Source of the DNA: Oscillospiraceae bacterium
Lineage (GTDB): Bacteria > Bacillota > Clostridia > Oscillospirales > Acutalibacteraceae
Direction: 5' to 3'
Assembly (NCBI GenBank): GCA_015065505.1
Contig: SVQE01000013.1
Coordinates: 1 to 45,939 of the forward strand
Length of the DNA: 45,939 nt
This document shows, in pieces, positions 14,460 to 23,840 of the stretch (the stretch's first letter is position 1; the number at the start of each line of letters is the position of its first letter). The notes under the pieces were generated by a model. The model was not told where the DNA came from and ran no database searches. It was given only the letters and a program-made list of their open reading frames with translations. The translations under genes were made by a program, and so were the position numbers.

Positions 14460-15998
14460 TTTTTCACTTGGTGAAAATACAGGATACATCCTTCTGTAAA
14501 GTGAATTTATATGTTTGAAATATTCGGCATCAATGTTATCGATTGTTTCCCTTGTGGTGCGGAAGCGCCAGTTTTTATCGGGGATTCCGGGGGTGTTCAT
14601 TCTTGCGTCCGAGCCGAAGCCGCACATATCCTGAAGGGTTATGATTGCAACATTCGATGAGCTCTTCCAGACAGCCTCGGTAATCTTTCTGCACGAGGGC
14701 GAATGATAGCCGCCCTCGCCCCAGTTGCTGCCCGAAAAACCGCAGTAATCAAGCGCAAATCTGCGCTCATCCTCGCTTGCTTCCCAGAGCCAGCCGAGCA
14801 GAGTGTTATTATCGTGAGTGCCAACATAGTTAATTGAATTCTGAGTTGCGTTGTGGGGCAGATGTGAGGAATCAGAGTGGGGGTCAAAGGCGAACTGAAT
14901 AACCTTCATTCCCATAAAGCCCGTATCCTCAAGAAGCTGAATAACATCCTCGCCGAAAACGCCTAAATCCTCGGCGATAATGGGCGCGTCCTTGCCGAAA
15001 ACCTCGAATACCTTGTTGAATATATCCATTCTCGGTCCGTCTATCCATTTTCCAACCTTTGCGGTTTTTGAATCGGCAGGAATTTCCCAGTATGAAGCGA
15101 AGGCTCTGAAATGGTCTATTCTAACTATATCATAGGTTTTGAGCGCCTGCGAAATGCGAGAAATCCACCAGGAATAGCCGTCTTTTTTCATATTCTCCCA
15201 GTCGTAAATCGGGTTGCCCCAAAGCTGACCGTCCTCGCTGAAATAATCGGGCGGCACGCCTGCAACCTTCTCGACTTTGAGCGTTTTTTCGTCAATTAAA
15301 AACATCGGCAGATTGCTCCAGACATCAACGCTGTCCATAGCAACATAAATCGGCATATCGCCTATAACGGCAATGCCCTTTTTATTTGCGTAAGCCTTGA
15401 TTTTATTCCACTGCTTAAAGAAAACAAACTGAACAAATTTCCAGAAAGCAGCTTCGCTTTCGTATGAAAAAATATCCTTAATGCATTCAAAATATCTTGC
15501 GTGGCTTTCGCTCCATTCCCACCAGGGCTTAAAGCCTTCCTGTTCCTTAACCGCCATATAAACCGCATAGTCCGTAAGCCAGTCGTTTTCAAGCTCGAAA
15601 TCCTTGATTTCCTTTGCAATTTCATCGTTGATATTAAGGAATGCTTTTCTAAGCGTTTTAAGCCTTTTTTCTGCTGCAAATTCATAAGCGGCAGTGTAGG
15701 GAGAGCCATCGTAAATATTATCCTTAACATCGTTGTCGTCGATAAGTCCCATATCCCTGAGCGAGGCAGGATTTATGTAGAGATAGTTTCCTGCAAATGC
15801 GCTCGGCGAGCAATACGGGGAATTTGCGCCGTCAATCGGATTGAAGGGCAAAACCTGCCAGTAAGTGAAGCCCATATCGGCAATTCTGTCGATAAAATGG
15901 GTTATGTTTTCATCAAAAACACCAACACCGTAGGGCGAGGGAATTGATGAAATATGTAAAAGAACACCTGCTCCTCTTTGCTTAAGCAAAATATTCAC
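14442..15998 (-). CDS. malQ: 4-alpha-glucanotransferase (amylomaltase)
   Basis: A GH77 enzyme of 518 residues that transfers maltosyl and longer glucan units between alpha-1,4-glucans, used in glycogen and maltodextrin turnover. Visible blocks are RGAGVLLHISSIPSPYGVG at the N-terminus, SPYCSPSAFAGNYLYI, the nucleophile region VRIDHFRAFASYWEIPA, the acid/base region PIIAEDLGVF and NYVGTHDNNTLLGWL. The longest frame begins with GTG 15998. A TTG at 15989 has the better ribosome site (GAGGTG six bases upstream) and would remove only three residues. The last codons lie inside palindrome array B. It belongs functionally with the glg operon 20 kb away. Confidence 0.95.
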   Translation of the reverse strand: MNILLKQRGAGVLLHISSIPSPYGVGVFDENITHFIDRIADMGFTYWQVLPFNPIDGANSPYCSPSAFAGNYLYINPASLRDMGLIDDNDVKDNIYDGSPYTAAYEFAAEKRLKTLRKAFLNINDEIAKEIKDFELENDWLTDYAVYMAVKEQEGFKPWWEWSESHARYFECIKDIFSYESEAAFWKFVQFVFFKQWNKIKAYANKKGIAVIGDMPIYVAMDSVDVWSNLPMFLIDEKTLKVEKVAGVPPDYFSEDGQLWGNPIYDWENMKKDGYSWWISRISQALKTYDIVRIDHFRAFASYWEIPADSKTAKVGKWIDGPRMDIFNKVFEVFGKDAPIIAEDLGVFGEDVIQLLEDTGFMGMKVIQFAFDPHSDSSHLPHNATQNSINYVGTHDNNTLLGWLWEASEDERRFALDYCGFSGSNWGEGGYHSPSCRKITEAVWKSSSNVAIITLQDMCGFGSDARMNTPGIPDKNWRFRTTRETIDNIDAEYFKHINSLYRRMYPVFSPSEKTTKNS

Positions 15999-16020
15999 CT
16001 CATTACAATTTTAACATATT

Positions 16021-16080
16021 TGCCTCCCTTGCTAAAGGGAGGTGGCTGCGAAGCAGACGGAGGGATGGTCGTTCTCTCCG
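16021..16080. repeat. dispersed palindromic element upstream of malQ
   Basis: CCTCCCTT-GCTA-AAGGGAGG (16023-16042) is followed by GGCTGCGAAGCAGACGGAGGG and a partner CTCTCCGTCA. Related CTCCCTT hairpins occur at 12102 and 32713. I recall similar CCTCCCTT..AAGGGAGGTGGC elements scattered in gut clostridial genomes. Confidence 0.5.
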
Positions 16081-16191
16081 TCACAAATTACCAAAACATA
16101 ATAGCATTTTCAGATAAAAAAATCAATATTTCTTAGTCAATTTATATATAATACGCATATAAAAAATATATAATATTTAATATTTTATATA

Positions 16192-16220
16192 TTGCATATA
16201 AAAGGGGCTTTTGATATAAT
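16192..16220 (+). promoter_or_regulatory. promoter of the miaB-ymcA-mutS cluster
   Basis: TTGCAT (16192-16197), a 17-base spacer and TATAAT (16215-16220), in a very AT-rich region. The expected start near 16227 leaves a leader of about 56 bases before the miaB ATG. Confidence 0.65.
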
Positions 16221-16282
16221 ATTGCAGAATGGAATATTATGAGTATAGGTGAAAAAGGCTGTAATGAAAGGCGGGTGATTTT

Positions 16283-17710
16283 ATGAATGAAAAAACAAAG
16301 CTTGTAGACGAAAAAGAGCTCGAAAAGCAAAAGGATTTTTCAGATAAAATCACAAGTATTCTTGAAAGCCGATACACCGAAAAGCCCCTTGCCTGCGTTG
16401 TTACCTACGGCTGTCAGCAAAATGTTTCAGACAGCGAAAAGATAAAGGGTATGCTCAGCGCTATGGGCTACGGCTTCACCGAAAACAGAACAAAGGCTAA
16501 GCTTGTTATCTTCAACACCTGCGCTGTCAGAGAGCATGCTGAGGACAGAGTTTTCGGCAATGTTGGCGCGCTGAAAAAATATAAGCTTGCAAACCCCGAT
16601 GTAATAATTGCCCTTTGCGGCTGTATGATGCAGCAAAAGCATATTGCCGATAAAATCAGGGAATCGTTTCAGTTTGTTGATTTGGTTTTCGGCACTCATG
16701 TTGTTCATAAGCTTCCCGAGCTGCTTTTCAAAGCCTTAACGCAAAGAAAAAGAGTTTTCGAGCTTCCCGATATGGACGGCGTAATTGCGGAAGGGCTTCC
16801 CGTTAAAAGAGATAACGATAAAAAAGCATGGCTGCCAATAATGTATGGCTGCAATAACTTTTGTTCCTACTGCATTGTCCCGTATGTAAGAGGACGCGAA
16901 AGAAGCAGAACGCCCGAAAATGTTGAAGAGGAATTTAAACAGCTTGTTTCGGAGGGCTATAAGGAAATAACTCTGCTGGGTCAGAATGTTAATTCCTACG
17001 GTAAGGATTTAGAGCCGAAAATCAGCTTTGCTCAGCTTCTCAGAAGGCTCAATGAAATTGAAGGCGATTTCAGAATCCGTTTTATGACGAGCCACCCGAA
17101 GGATTGCACCAAAGAGCTTCTTGAAACAATGGCTTTTTGCGATAAGGTTGCAAAGCATCTTCATCTTCCGTTCCAGAGCGGAAACAACAGAGTGCTTAAG
17201 GCAATGAACAGGTGCTACACAAGAGAAAGCTATCTCGAGCTTATTAACTACGCAAAAGAGCTTATGGGCGACGAGCTTTCCATAACAAGCGATATAATCG
17301 TCGGCTTCCCCGGCGAAACCTACGAGGAATTTAAAGATACATATTCCCTTGTTGATGAAATAGGCGCAACAAGCCTGTTTACATTCATATATTCACCCCG
17401 TGTGGGAACTCCTGCCGCAAAGCTTGACGACCCGATAAGCTATGATGAAAAATCAAAATGGCTCAGGGAGCTGCTTGTGCTTCAGGAAAAGAAATCAGCC
17501 GAGCAGATGGCACTGCATAAGGGCAAAACCTTTAAATGCTTTGTTTACGGGCACGGCAAAACCTGTGATAATTATCTTGCCGCAAGAACGGACGGCAATT
17601 TGATTATAGAATTCGAAGGCGACGAAGGGCTCATCGGAACCTTTGTAAATATTAAAGTAACAGAGCCGCTCACCTACGTTATGCTGGGTGAAATAACTGA
17701 AAGGAAATAA
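16283..17710 (+). CDS. miaB: tRNA-2-methylthio-N6-dimethylallyladenosine synthase
   Basis: A radical-SAM methylthiotransferase that converts i6A37 to ms2i6A37 in tRNAs reading UNN codons. The N-terminal UPF0004 domain has three cluster cysteines (Cys44 in YGCQQN, Cys80 in NTCAVRE, Cys114 in CGC). The radical SAM motif CNNFCSYC places Cys190, Cys194 and Cys197. VGFPGETYEEF is seen near 345, and a C-terminal TRAM domain near 410-470. At 475 residues it is full length with a 35-residue N-terminal extension. GGCGGGTGA precedes the ATG. The partner enzyme MiaA, which makes the substrate i6A37, is four genes downstream. Confidence 0.96.
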   Translation: MNEKTKLVDEKELEKQKDFSDKITSILESRYTEKPLACVVTYGCQQNVSDSEKIKGMLSAMGYGFTENRTKAKLVIFNTCAVREHAEDRVFGNVGALKKYKLANPDVIIALCGCMMQQKHIADKIRESFQFVDLVFGTHVVHKLPELLFKALTQRKRVFELPDMDGVIAEGLPVKRDNDKKAWLPIMYGCNNFCSYCIVPYVRGRERSRTPENVEEEFKQLVSEGYKEITLLGQNVNSYGKDLEPKISFAQLLRRLNEIEGDFRIRFMTSHPKDCTKELLETMAFCDKVAKHLHLPFQSGNNRVLKAMNRCYTRESYLELINYAKELMGDELSITSDIIVGFPGETYEEFKDTYSLVDEIGATSLFTFIYSPRVGTPAAKLDDPISYDEKSKWLRELLVLQEKKSAEQMALHKGKTFKCFVYGHGKTCDNYLAARTDGNLIIEFEGDEGLIGTFVNIKVTEPLTYVMLGEITERK

Positions 17711-17716
17711 CAAACT

Positions 17717-18127
17717 ATGAGCTTAGAATCAGTACTCAGAGAACTTGGCAAGGAAATTCAGAAGGACGAGCGTTTTGCAGCGCTTAAGGCAGCTGCTGCG
17801 GCAAACGACGCAAACGAAAATCTTCAGAAGCAGATGCAGGAGCTTCAGCTTATCTCATTAAAGTATCAGCAGGAAATGCAGAAGGGCGAGGAAGTGGACC
17901 ACGACAGAATCACCGAGCTTCAGGGCGAATATCAGAGCGTTTATAACGATATTATGCAAACTGAAGAAATGCAGGCATATTCCGCTGCAGCTTCAGAGAT
18001 GGAGCAGATGGCTCAGTACATCAGCGGTATGATTGGCCTTTTCTTCGACGGTCAGGACCCCGAAACCTGCGAGCTTCCGCCCCAGGATTGCACACATGAC
18101 TGCTCAACCTGCGGAGGCTGCCATTAA
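17717..18127 (+). CDS. YlbF/YmcA (RicA/RicF-like) family protein
   Basis: A 136-residue all-helical protein of the Com_YlbF family (coiled, Gln/Glu-rich helices at about 1-110), with a C-terminal cysteine tail CELPPQDCTHDCSTCGGCH. In Bacillus the Ric (Y) complex of YlbF, YmcA and YaaT carries [4Fe-4S] clusters and stimulates RNase Y processing and phosphorelay activity; the terminal Cys residues here are plausible cluster ligands (inference). Position supports YmcA: Bacillus has miaB-ymcA-cotE-mutS-mutL, and here the gene lies between miaB and mutS. It starts six bases after the miaB stop. Confidence 0.82.
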   Translation: MSLESVLRELGKEIQKDERFAALKAAAAANDANENLQKQMQELQLISLKYQQEMQKGEEVDHDRITELQGEYQSVYNDIMQTEEMQAYSAAASEMEQMAQYISGMIGLFFDGQDPETCELPPQDCTHDCSTCGGCH

Positions 18128-18129
18128 GG

Positions 18130-18255
18130 GAGTTGCGAGTTCCAAGTTGCGAGTTACGAGTTATAGGGTACTCGGCATAAATGCCTCAGACAATTAATTA
18201 TAATCGTCGCTTGCGACCCGAAATTCGTAATTTGTAATTCGTCATTCGTAATTTT
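18130..18255. repeat. two-armed heptamer element, copy 1
   Basis: The left arm has five heptamers of type GAGTTNC (18130-18164). The core, with CAGACAATTA and ATTATAATCGTC, spans 18165-18220. The right arm has five heptamers of type ATTCGTA (18221-18255). It fills the whole ymcA-mutS gap up to the mutS ribosome site. No protein is encoded. Confidence 0.75.
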
Positions 18256-18278
18256 TGATTTGAGGGGAGGAAGATTAG

Positions 18279-20912
18279 ATGGCAAAAGCCGGTGAGCTGT
18301 CACCTATGATGCAGCAATATTTTCAGATAAAAAAAGATTATCCGGGCGTGATTTTATTCTTCCGCCTCGGCGACTTTTACGAAATGTTCTTCGATGACGC
18401 TAAAACAGCGTCAAAGGAGCTCGACCTTGTTTTAACGGGCAGGGACTGCGGTCAGGAGGAGCGCGCGCCGATGTGCGGCGTTCCGTTCCACAGTGCAGAC
18501 AGCTATATTGCAAAGCTTGTTTCAAGAGGATACAAGGTTGCAATCTGCGAGCAGACCGAGGACCCGAAGGCTGCAAAGGGAATTGTTAAAAGGGATGTTA
18601 TCAGGGTTATAACCCCGGGAACCGTTATTGAAAGCAATATTCTTGAGGACGGTGTAAACAATTATCTTTGCTCAATCTGCAAGGGCGATAACGAAACGGG
18701 TATGTGCTTTGCGGACGTTTCAACGGGCGAATTCCACATAACCGTTATTAACGGCGATAACGAGGAAGAAAAGATTATCAATCAGCTTTCCGTTTATTCG
18801 CCCAAGGAAATAATTGTAAACAGCGCAGCTTATGCGTTTGATAATGTTTCGAAATTTGCCTCAGTAAGACTTTCGTCATCCTTTGATAAGCAGGCGGACG
18901 AGCTCTTTGATTTCAATAATGCAACCGAGGTAATTCTTGAAACAATCAGCAAGGATGAAATATCCTCCCTCGGCATAGGCCACAGCAAGCCTGCCGTATG
19001 CGCGCTCGGTGCAGTTATCTGCTATCTTCGCGACACACAGAAAACAAACAGCATTGAAGCGCCGAGTGAGCTTGATTTTTATGATAAGGATGACTTTATG
19101 GCGCTTGATTTAAGCGCAAGAAGAAATCTTGAGCTCACAAAATCAATGATGAGCGGCGATAAAAAGCATTCGCTTCTCTGGGTTATAGATAAAACTAAAA
19201 CCGCAATGGGCAAAAGAATGCTTCGCTCATGGCTTGAAAGACCGCTTATCAATGTTTCAAAAATAACAAAGCGTCAGAACGCGGTTGCAGAGCTTTTTGA
19301 CAATGCTTATCTCAGGGATGATTTAAGGGAATCCCTAACAGGTATTAACGATATTGAAAGGCTGCTTTCAAGAATTGCGTATTCAACCGCAAATGCAAAG
19401 GAGCTCAGGTCGCTTTCAGGAGCAATCGAGCATTTCCCGTTAATTAAGGATAAGCTTTCCGACGCGTCATCGGCGATGCTCAAATCGGTTTATGAAAACA
19501 TCGATTTGCTTGATGATGTTAAAAATCTGATAGACAGCGCCATTGTTGACGAGCCGCCTTTCAGCTTAAGAGAGGGCGGAATTATCAGAAAGGGCTTTAA
19601 CGCCGAAATAGACGAGCTTTCCGAAATTGTCGGCGGCGGAACAACCCTTCTTGCAGATATTGAAGCAAGAGAAAAAGAGAGAACGGGTATTCCGAAGCTC
19701 AGAGTTTCATATAACAAGGTTTTCGGATATTTTATCGAGGTAACAAATTCCTATCTCAATCTTGTTCCCGAGGACTACATAAGAAAACAGACATTAACAA
19801 ACTGCGAACGCTTCATAACTCAGGAACTCAAGGAGCTTGAAGGAAAGGTGCTCGGTGCAAAGGAAAGATTAATTGCACTTGAATACGAAACCTTCTCAAC
19901 CGTGAGAAATCAGATTGCAGGCGAAGCGATTCGCATTCAGAAAACCGCCAAAGCGCTGGCAACGCTTGATGCGCTTGCATCACTTTCGCAGGTGGCATTT
20001 GAAAATAACTACTGCTGTCCGAGCGTTACCAATGACGGCGTAATAGATATTAAGGACGGACGGCATCCCGTTGTTGAAACCCTTCTTGACGGGGCTATGT
20101 TTGTTCCTAACGACACATTACTTGATAACGGCAAAAACCGCTGCAGCATTATAACGGGTCCGAATATGGCAGGTAAGTCAACCTATATGCGCCAGACAGC
20201 GCTTATAACACTTCTTGCTCAGATAGGCTCGTTTGTTCCTGCCAAGAGCGCAAGAATCGGAATTGTTGACGCAATCTTCACAAGAGTGGGCGCGTCCGAC
20301 GACCTTGCAATGGGGCAGTCAACCTTTATGGTTGAGATGAACGAGGTTTCATCAATACTCAAAAATGCAACGGAAAAATCGCTGATTATTCTTGATGAAA
20401 TCGGAAGGGGAACCTCAACCTTCGACGGTATGAGCATTGCAAGGGCGGTGCTTGAATATGTTGTTAAGAAAAAAACACTCGGCGCAAAAACTCTTTTTGC
20501 AACTCACTATCACGAGCTTACTGCAATGGAGGGCTTGCTTGACGGCGTTAACAACTATTCCATTGCCGTTAAAAAGAGGGGCGACGATATAACTTTCCTC
20601 AGAAGAATAGTAAGGGGCGGCGCCGACCAGAGCTTCGGTATTGAAGTAGCCAAACTTGCGGGAATTCCGCAGAGCGTTGTTAAAAGAGCAAAGGTTATTT
20701 TAAAAGAGCTTGAAGCAAATAAAATTGAAATAGAATTCAAATCCGAGGAAGCTCTTATTGAAGAGGAAGAAACGGATATTCAGTATAATTTCAGAACAAA
20801 CACATCGGATGATATTCTTGAGCTTATCAAAACGATTGATATAAACACATTAACGCCCATCGAGGCAATGCAGACTTTAAACGACCTGAAGAAAAAGGTT
20901 GAGGAATTATAG
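18279..20912 (+). CDS. mutS: DNA mismatch repair protein MutS
   Basis: Mismatch recognition ATPase of 877 residues, full length. The mismatch-contacting Phe-Tyr-Glu lies at residues 33-35 (GDFYEMF). Core and clamp domains follow, then Walker A GPNMAGKSTYMRQTA near residue 627 and Walker B LIILDEIGRGTSTFDG near 705, with FATHYHEL near 745. The C-terminal end has a helix-turn-helix dimer region and a beta-clamp-like tail. GAGGGGAGG (18262-18270) precedes the ATG. It works with MutL, encoded next. Transcription passes through the heptamer elements on both sides. Confidence 0.97.
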   Translation: MAKAGELSPMMQQYFQIKKDYPGVILFFRLGDFYEMFFDDAKTASKELDLVLTGRDCGQEERAPMCGVPFHSADSYIAKLVSRGYKVAICEQTEDPKAAKGIVKRDVIRVITPGTVIESNILEDGVNNYLCSICKGDNETGMCFADVSTGEFHITVINGDNEEEKIINQLSVYSPKEIIVNSAAYAFDNVSKFASVRLSSSFDKQADELFDFNNATEVILETISKDEISSLGIGHSKPAVCALGAVICYLRDTQKTNSIEAPSELDFYDKDDFMALDLSARRNLELTKSMMSGDKKHSLLWVIDKTKTAMGKRMLRSWLERPLINVSKITKRQNAVAELFDNAYLRDDLRESLTGINDIERLLSRIAYSTANAKELRSLSGAIEHFPLIKDKLSDASSAMLKSVYENIDLLDDVKNLIDSAIVDEPPFSLREGGIIRKGFNAEIDELSEIVGGGTTLLADIEAREKERTGIPKLRVSYNKVFGYFIEVTNSYLNLVPEDYIRKQTLTNCERFITQELKELEGKVLGAKERLIALEYETFSTVRNQIAGEAIRIQKTAKALATLDALASLSQVAFENNYCCPSVTNDGVIDIKDGRHPVVETLLDGAMFVPNDTLLDNGKNRCSIITGPNMAGKSTYMRQTALITLLAQIGSFVPAKSARIGIVDAIFTRVGASDDLAMGQSTFMVEMNEVSSILKNATEKSLIILDEIGRGTSTFDGMSIARAVLEYVVKKKTLGAKTLFATHYHELTAMEGLLDGVNNYSIAVKKRGDDITFLRRIVRGGADQSFGIEVAKLAGIPQSVVKRAKVILKELEANKIEIEFKSEEALIEEEETDIQYNFRTNTSDDILELIKTIDINTLTPIEAMQTLNDLKKKVEEL

Positions 20913-20919
20913 CGATAGT

Positions 20920-21018
20920 TAATTACGAATTACGAATTACGAATGACGAATTGAGGTTTCTGACGGTCAATTATAATAAGCCGTGCGCAGCACCCGAAAT
21001 TCTTCATTCTTCATTTCA
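20920..21018. repeat. two-armed heptamer element, copy 2
   Basis: The left arm AATTACG x3, AATGACG, AATTGAG spans 20920-20954. The core GACGGTCAATTATAATAAGCC follows. The right arm with ATTCTTC units spans 20998-21018. It fills the mutS-mutL gap. Confidence 0.75.
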
Positions 21019-21036
21019 AAAAGGGTGGTGAGGGGA

Positions 21037-22899
21037 ATGCCTGAAATTAATATATTACCTAAGGAAGTCTATCAGCTTATAGCGGCAGGCGAGGTTGTTG
21101 AGCGCCCCTCCTCCATAGTTAAAGAAATGATAGAAAATTCCGTTGACGCAGGTGCGAAAAACATAACCGTTGAAATCAAAAACGGCGGAATTACATATAT
21201 TCGCATAACTGACGACGGCTGCGGAATTGCAAAAAGCGAAATCAAAAAGGTTTTTGTGTCCCACGCAACAAGCAAAATCAAAAGCAGCGAGGATTTAAAT
21301 GCAATTTCAACACTCGGCTTCAGGGGCGAGGCTATGGCTTCCATTGCCGCTGTTGCAAGAGTTGAGCTTCTCAGCAAGGAAAAAGGAAGCGACCTCGGCT
21401 CAAGATACGAAATTGCAGGCGGCGAGGAAATAGATTTTTCCGACGCAGGCTGTCCTGAGGGCACAACCATTGTTGTAAGGGATTTATTCTTCAACACCCC
21501 TGCAAGAATGAAATTTCTTAAAAAGGATGTAACCGAGGGCAATTCAGTTGCGGGCGTTGTTGACAGAATGGCAATCAGCCATCCCGAAATTTCCTTCAGA
21601 TTTATCCGCGACGGCAAGCAGGTTCTTATAACCTCGGGTAACGGGGAATTAAAGAGTGCGGTTTATTCCGTTTTAGGCAAGGAATTTTCTTCCTCACTTG
21701 TTGAGGTTGATTATTCGGTTAACAATATGCATATAAGCGGTGTTGTAACCAAGCCCTCTGCTGCAAGAAAAAGCCGTGCAATGCAGTATTTCTTCATCAA
21801 TTCAAGGCTTGTTAAATGCCAGACCGCTATGGCAGCTCTCGAGCAGGCATATAAAAACTCGATAATGGTTGGCAGATTTCCGGGCTGTGTTCTTAACATT
21901 GAATGCGATAATTCCTTTGTTGATGTTAATGTTCACCCTGCAAAAATTGAGGTTCGTTTTGCAAATGAACGCCCTGTCTTCGAGCTTGTTTATTACGGGG
22001 TTAAATCTGCAATCGAACAGCAGGATACACCCAAAGAGGTTGTTTTCACCGAAAAGAAGCCCGTAACGCAGACAGCAAGCGGAAGGCTTGATATTTTCAG
22101 AAAAAGCAGCGATAAGCCCTCGCAGATTCAGTTTTCCTCAAAAGGCAGCGAGTCAAAGGATGTGTGGAAGGTGTTTGCGCCTGCCGCAGATTATAAAACC
22201 AAAGCCAAGGAAGAGCAAACCGAAAAGCTCTACGAGGAAATACTCACCGACGCAAAGAGCTTTGACGCACAAAAGGAAAAGGCAGAAGAGCCCGAGGCTG
22301 AAACACCAAAGGCTGAAGCACCGAAAATTGATGTGCCCGATTTCAGAGTTATAGGCGAGGCGTTTAAAACCTACATAATTGTTGAAATCGAAAACGCGCT
22401 CTATCTTATCGATAAGCACGCTGCACACGAAAGAATGAATTATGAAAAGCTGAAAAGCAGCACCGAGATTAACTCTCAGGTATTGTTAAGTCCCGTTGCA
22501 GTAAGGCTTTCAAGAGAAGAGCACAGTGCAGTTAGTTCAAATCTTGAATTATATAAAAAATGCGGATTTCTCGTTGAAGATTTCGGCGAATCCTCGGTTA
22601 TCGTCCGCGAATGCCCTTCAATGCTCAGCGACGAGGATATAGAGGATTTAATTTGCGAAACGGCCGGCAAGCTGCTTGAAGGCAAAACAGATATAACGCC
22701 CGAGCAGATGGACTGGATTTTCCATTCAACCTCGTGCAGAGCGGCAGTTAAGGCAGGGGACTACACCTCGCCGTATGAAAGAGAGCTCTTTGTTAAGAAG
22801 CTGCTTTCAATGCCCGAAATAAGATATTGCCCCCATGGCAGACCTGTTATGATAAAAATGACTAAATACGAAATCGAAAAGCAGTTCGGCAGGTCATAA
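21037..22899 (+). CDS. mutL: DNA mismatch repair endonuclease MutL
   Basis: A 620-residue GHKL ATPase that couples MutS to strand nicking. ATP-site motifs lie near the N-terminus: IAAGEVVERPSSIVKEMIENSVDAGA, DDGCGI, STLGFRGEAMASIAAVA. The C-terminal endonuclease signature is present as DKHAAHERMNYE at 459-470, with SCRAAVK and CPHGRPV, so this MutL should nick DNA itself, as in bacteria without MutH. The open frame extends upstream to 20983, but that part lies in the heptamer repeat; ATG 21037 matches the family start, with AAGGGTGG ahead. The stop is two bases from the miaA ATG. Confidence 0.96.
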   Translation: MPEINILPKEVYQLIAAGEVVERPSSIVKEMIENSVDAGAKNITVEIKNGGITYIRITDDGCGIAKSEIKKVFVSHATSKIKSSEDLNAISTLGFRGEAMASIAAVARVELLSKEKGSDLGSRYEIAGGEEIDFSDAGCPEGTTIVVRDLFFNTPARMKFLKKDVTEGNSVAGVVDRMAISHPEISFRFIRDGKQVLITSGNGELKSAVYSVLGKEFSSSLVEVDYSVNNMHISGVVTKPSAARKSRAMQYFFINSRLVKCQTAMAALEQAYKNSIMVGRFPGCVLNIECDNSFVDVNVHPAKIEVRFANERPVFELVYYGVKSAIEQQDTPKEVVFTEKKPVTQTASGRLDIFRKSSDKPSQIQFSSKGSESKDVWKVFAPAADYKTKAKEEQTEKLYEEILTDAKSFDAQKEKAEEPEAETPKAEAPKIDVPDFRVIGEAFKTYIIVEIENALYLIDKHAAHERMNYEKLKSSTEINSQVLLSPVAVRLSREEHSAVSSNLELYKKCGFLVEDFGESSVIVRECPSMLSDEDIEDLICETAGKLLEGKTDITPEQMDWIFHSTSCRAAVKAGDYTSPYERELFVKKLLSMPEIRYCPHGRPVMIKMTKYEIEKQFGRS

Positions 22900-22901
22900 T
22901 T

Positions 22902-23822
22902 ATGGAAAAGATAAAGATTATCTGCGTTGTCGGGGCAACCGCATCGGGCAAAACCGCGCTTTCCATTGAGCTTGCAAAAAGGCTCGGCGGCGAAATTATA
23001 TCCGCCGATTCAATGCAGGTTTACAAAGGAATGCCAATAGCAACCGCGGCGGTTACCGAAGAGGAAAAGCAGGGAATACCACACTGGCTTGTTGAATGCT
23101 TTGAAGCGGATAAGCCGTTTTCGGTTGCTGAATTTGTTAGCCTTGCAAAGGAAAAAGCCTTTGATATTGCTGAAAGGGGCAAGCTTCCGATTATTGCAGG
23201 CGGAACGGGGCTTTTTATAGACAGCCTTGTTAACAATATAACCTTCAGCGATGTCGGCGTTGATGAAAAGCTTCGTGCAGAGCTTGAAGAAAAAAGCACC
23301 GACGAGCTTTATGATATGCTTGTTGAATATGATTCAAAAGCAGCCGAAGGTATTCACAAAAACAACAGAAAAAGAGTTATAAGGGCGCTTGAGCTTTATT
23401 TCGGAGGAACCTCGAAAACAAAGCAGAACGAGGAATCGAAAAACGAAGAAAGCCCGTTTGAAGCCCTCTATATAGGAATTAACTACAAAAACAGACAAAC
23501 GCTTTATCAGAGAATTAACGAGCGCGTTGATTTGATGGTTGAAAACGGCTTGATTGACGAGGCAAGACAAAGCCTTAAAATAACCGGCGAAACCTCGGCT
23601 CAGGCAATAGGTCATAAGGAGCTTATTCCTTATTTCAACAATGAAATTTCACTTGATGAAGCGCTTGAAAAAATAAAACAGGAAACCAGAAGGTACGCAA
23701 AACGCCAGCTGACATGGTTTAGAAGAAACGAAAAGATTAACTGGCTTTATGCGGATGAAATGCAGGGTAGCGAGCTTATTGCTTGTGCTGTAAGCCTTGC
23801 AGAAGAATTTATTAAAAACTGA
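22902..23822 (+). CDS. miaA: tRNA dimethylallyltransferase
   Basis: Transfers a dimethylallyl group to N6 of A37 in tRNA. The 306-residue protein has the P-loop GATASGKT at 11-18, the substrate motif ISADSMQVYKGMPIATA near 35-51, GGTGLFIDSL near 101 and the C-terminal QETRRYAKRQLTWFR near 265. A slightly charged insert (KQNEESKNEESPF) follows residue 175. Start two bases after mutL implies coupling. With miaB at 16283 the cluster encodes both steps of ms2i6A37 formation. Confidence 0.96.
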   Translation: MEKIKIICVVGATASGKTALSIELAKRLGGEIISADSMQVYKGMPIATAAVTEEEKQGIPHWLVECFEADKPFSVAEFVSLAKEKAFDIAERGKLPIIAGGTGLFIDSLVNNITFSDVGVDEKLRAELEEKSTDELYDMLVEYDSKAAEGIHKNNRKRVIRALELYFGGTSKTKQNEESKNEESPFEALYIGINYKNRQTLYQRINERVDLMVENGLIDEARQSLKITGETSAQAIGHKELIPYFNNEISLDEALEKIKQETRRYAKRQLTWFRRNEKINWLYADEMQGSELIACAVSLAEEFIKN

Positions 23823-23840
23823 AAAAAGGAGGTTTTGGTT

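Noticed and set aside
20983-21036. N-terminal extension of MutL by 18 residues
   Set aside because: The extra codons lie in heptamer-repeat sequence and do not match MutL N-termini; ATG 21037 does.
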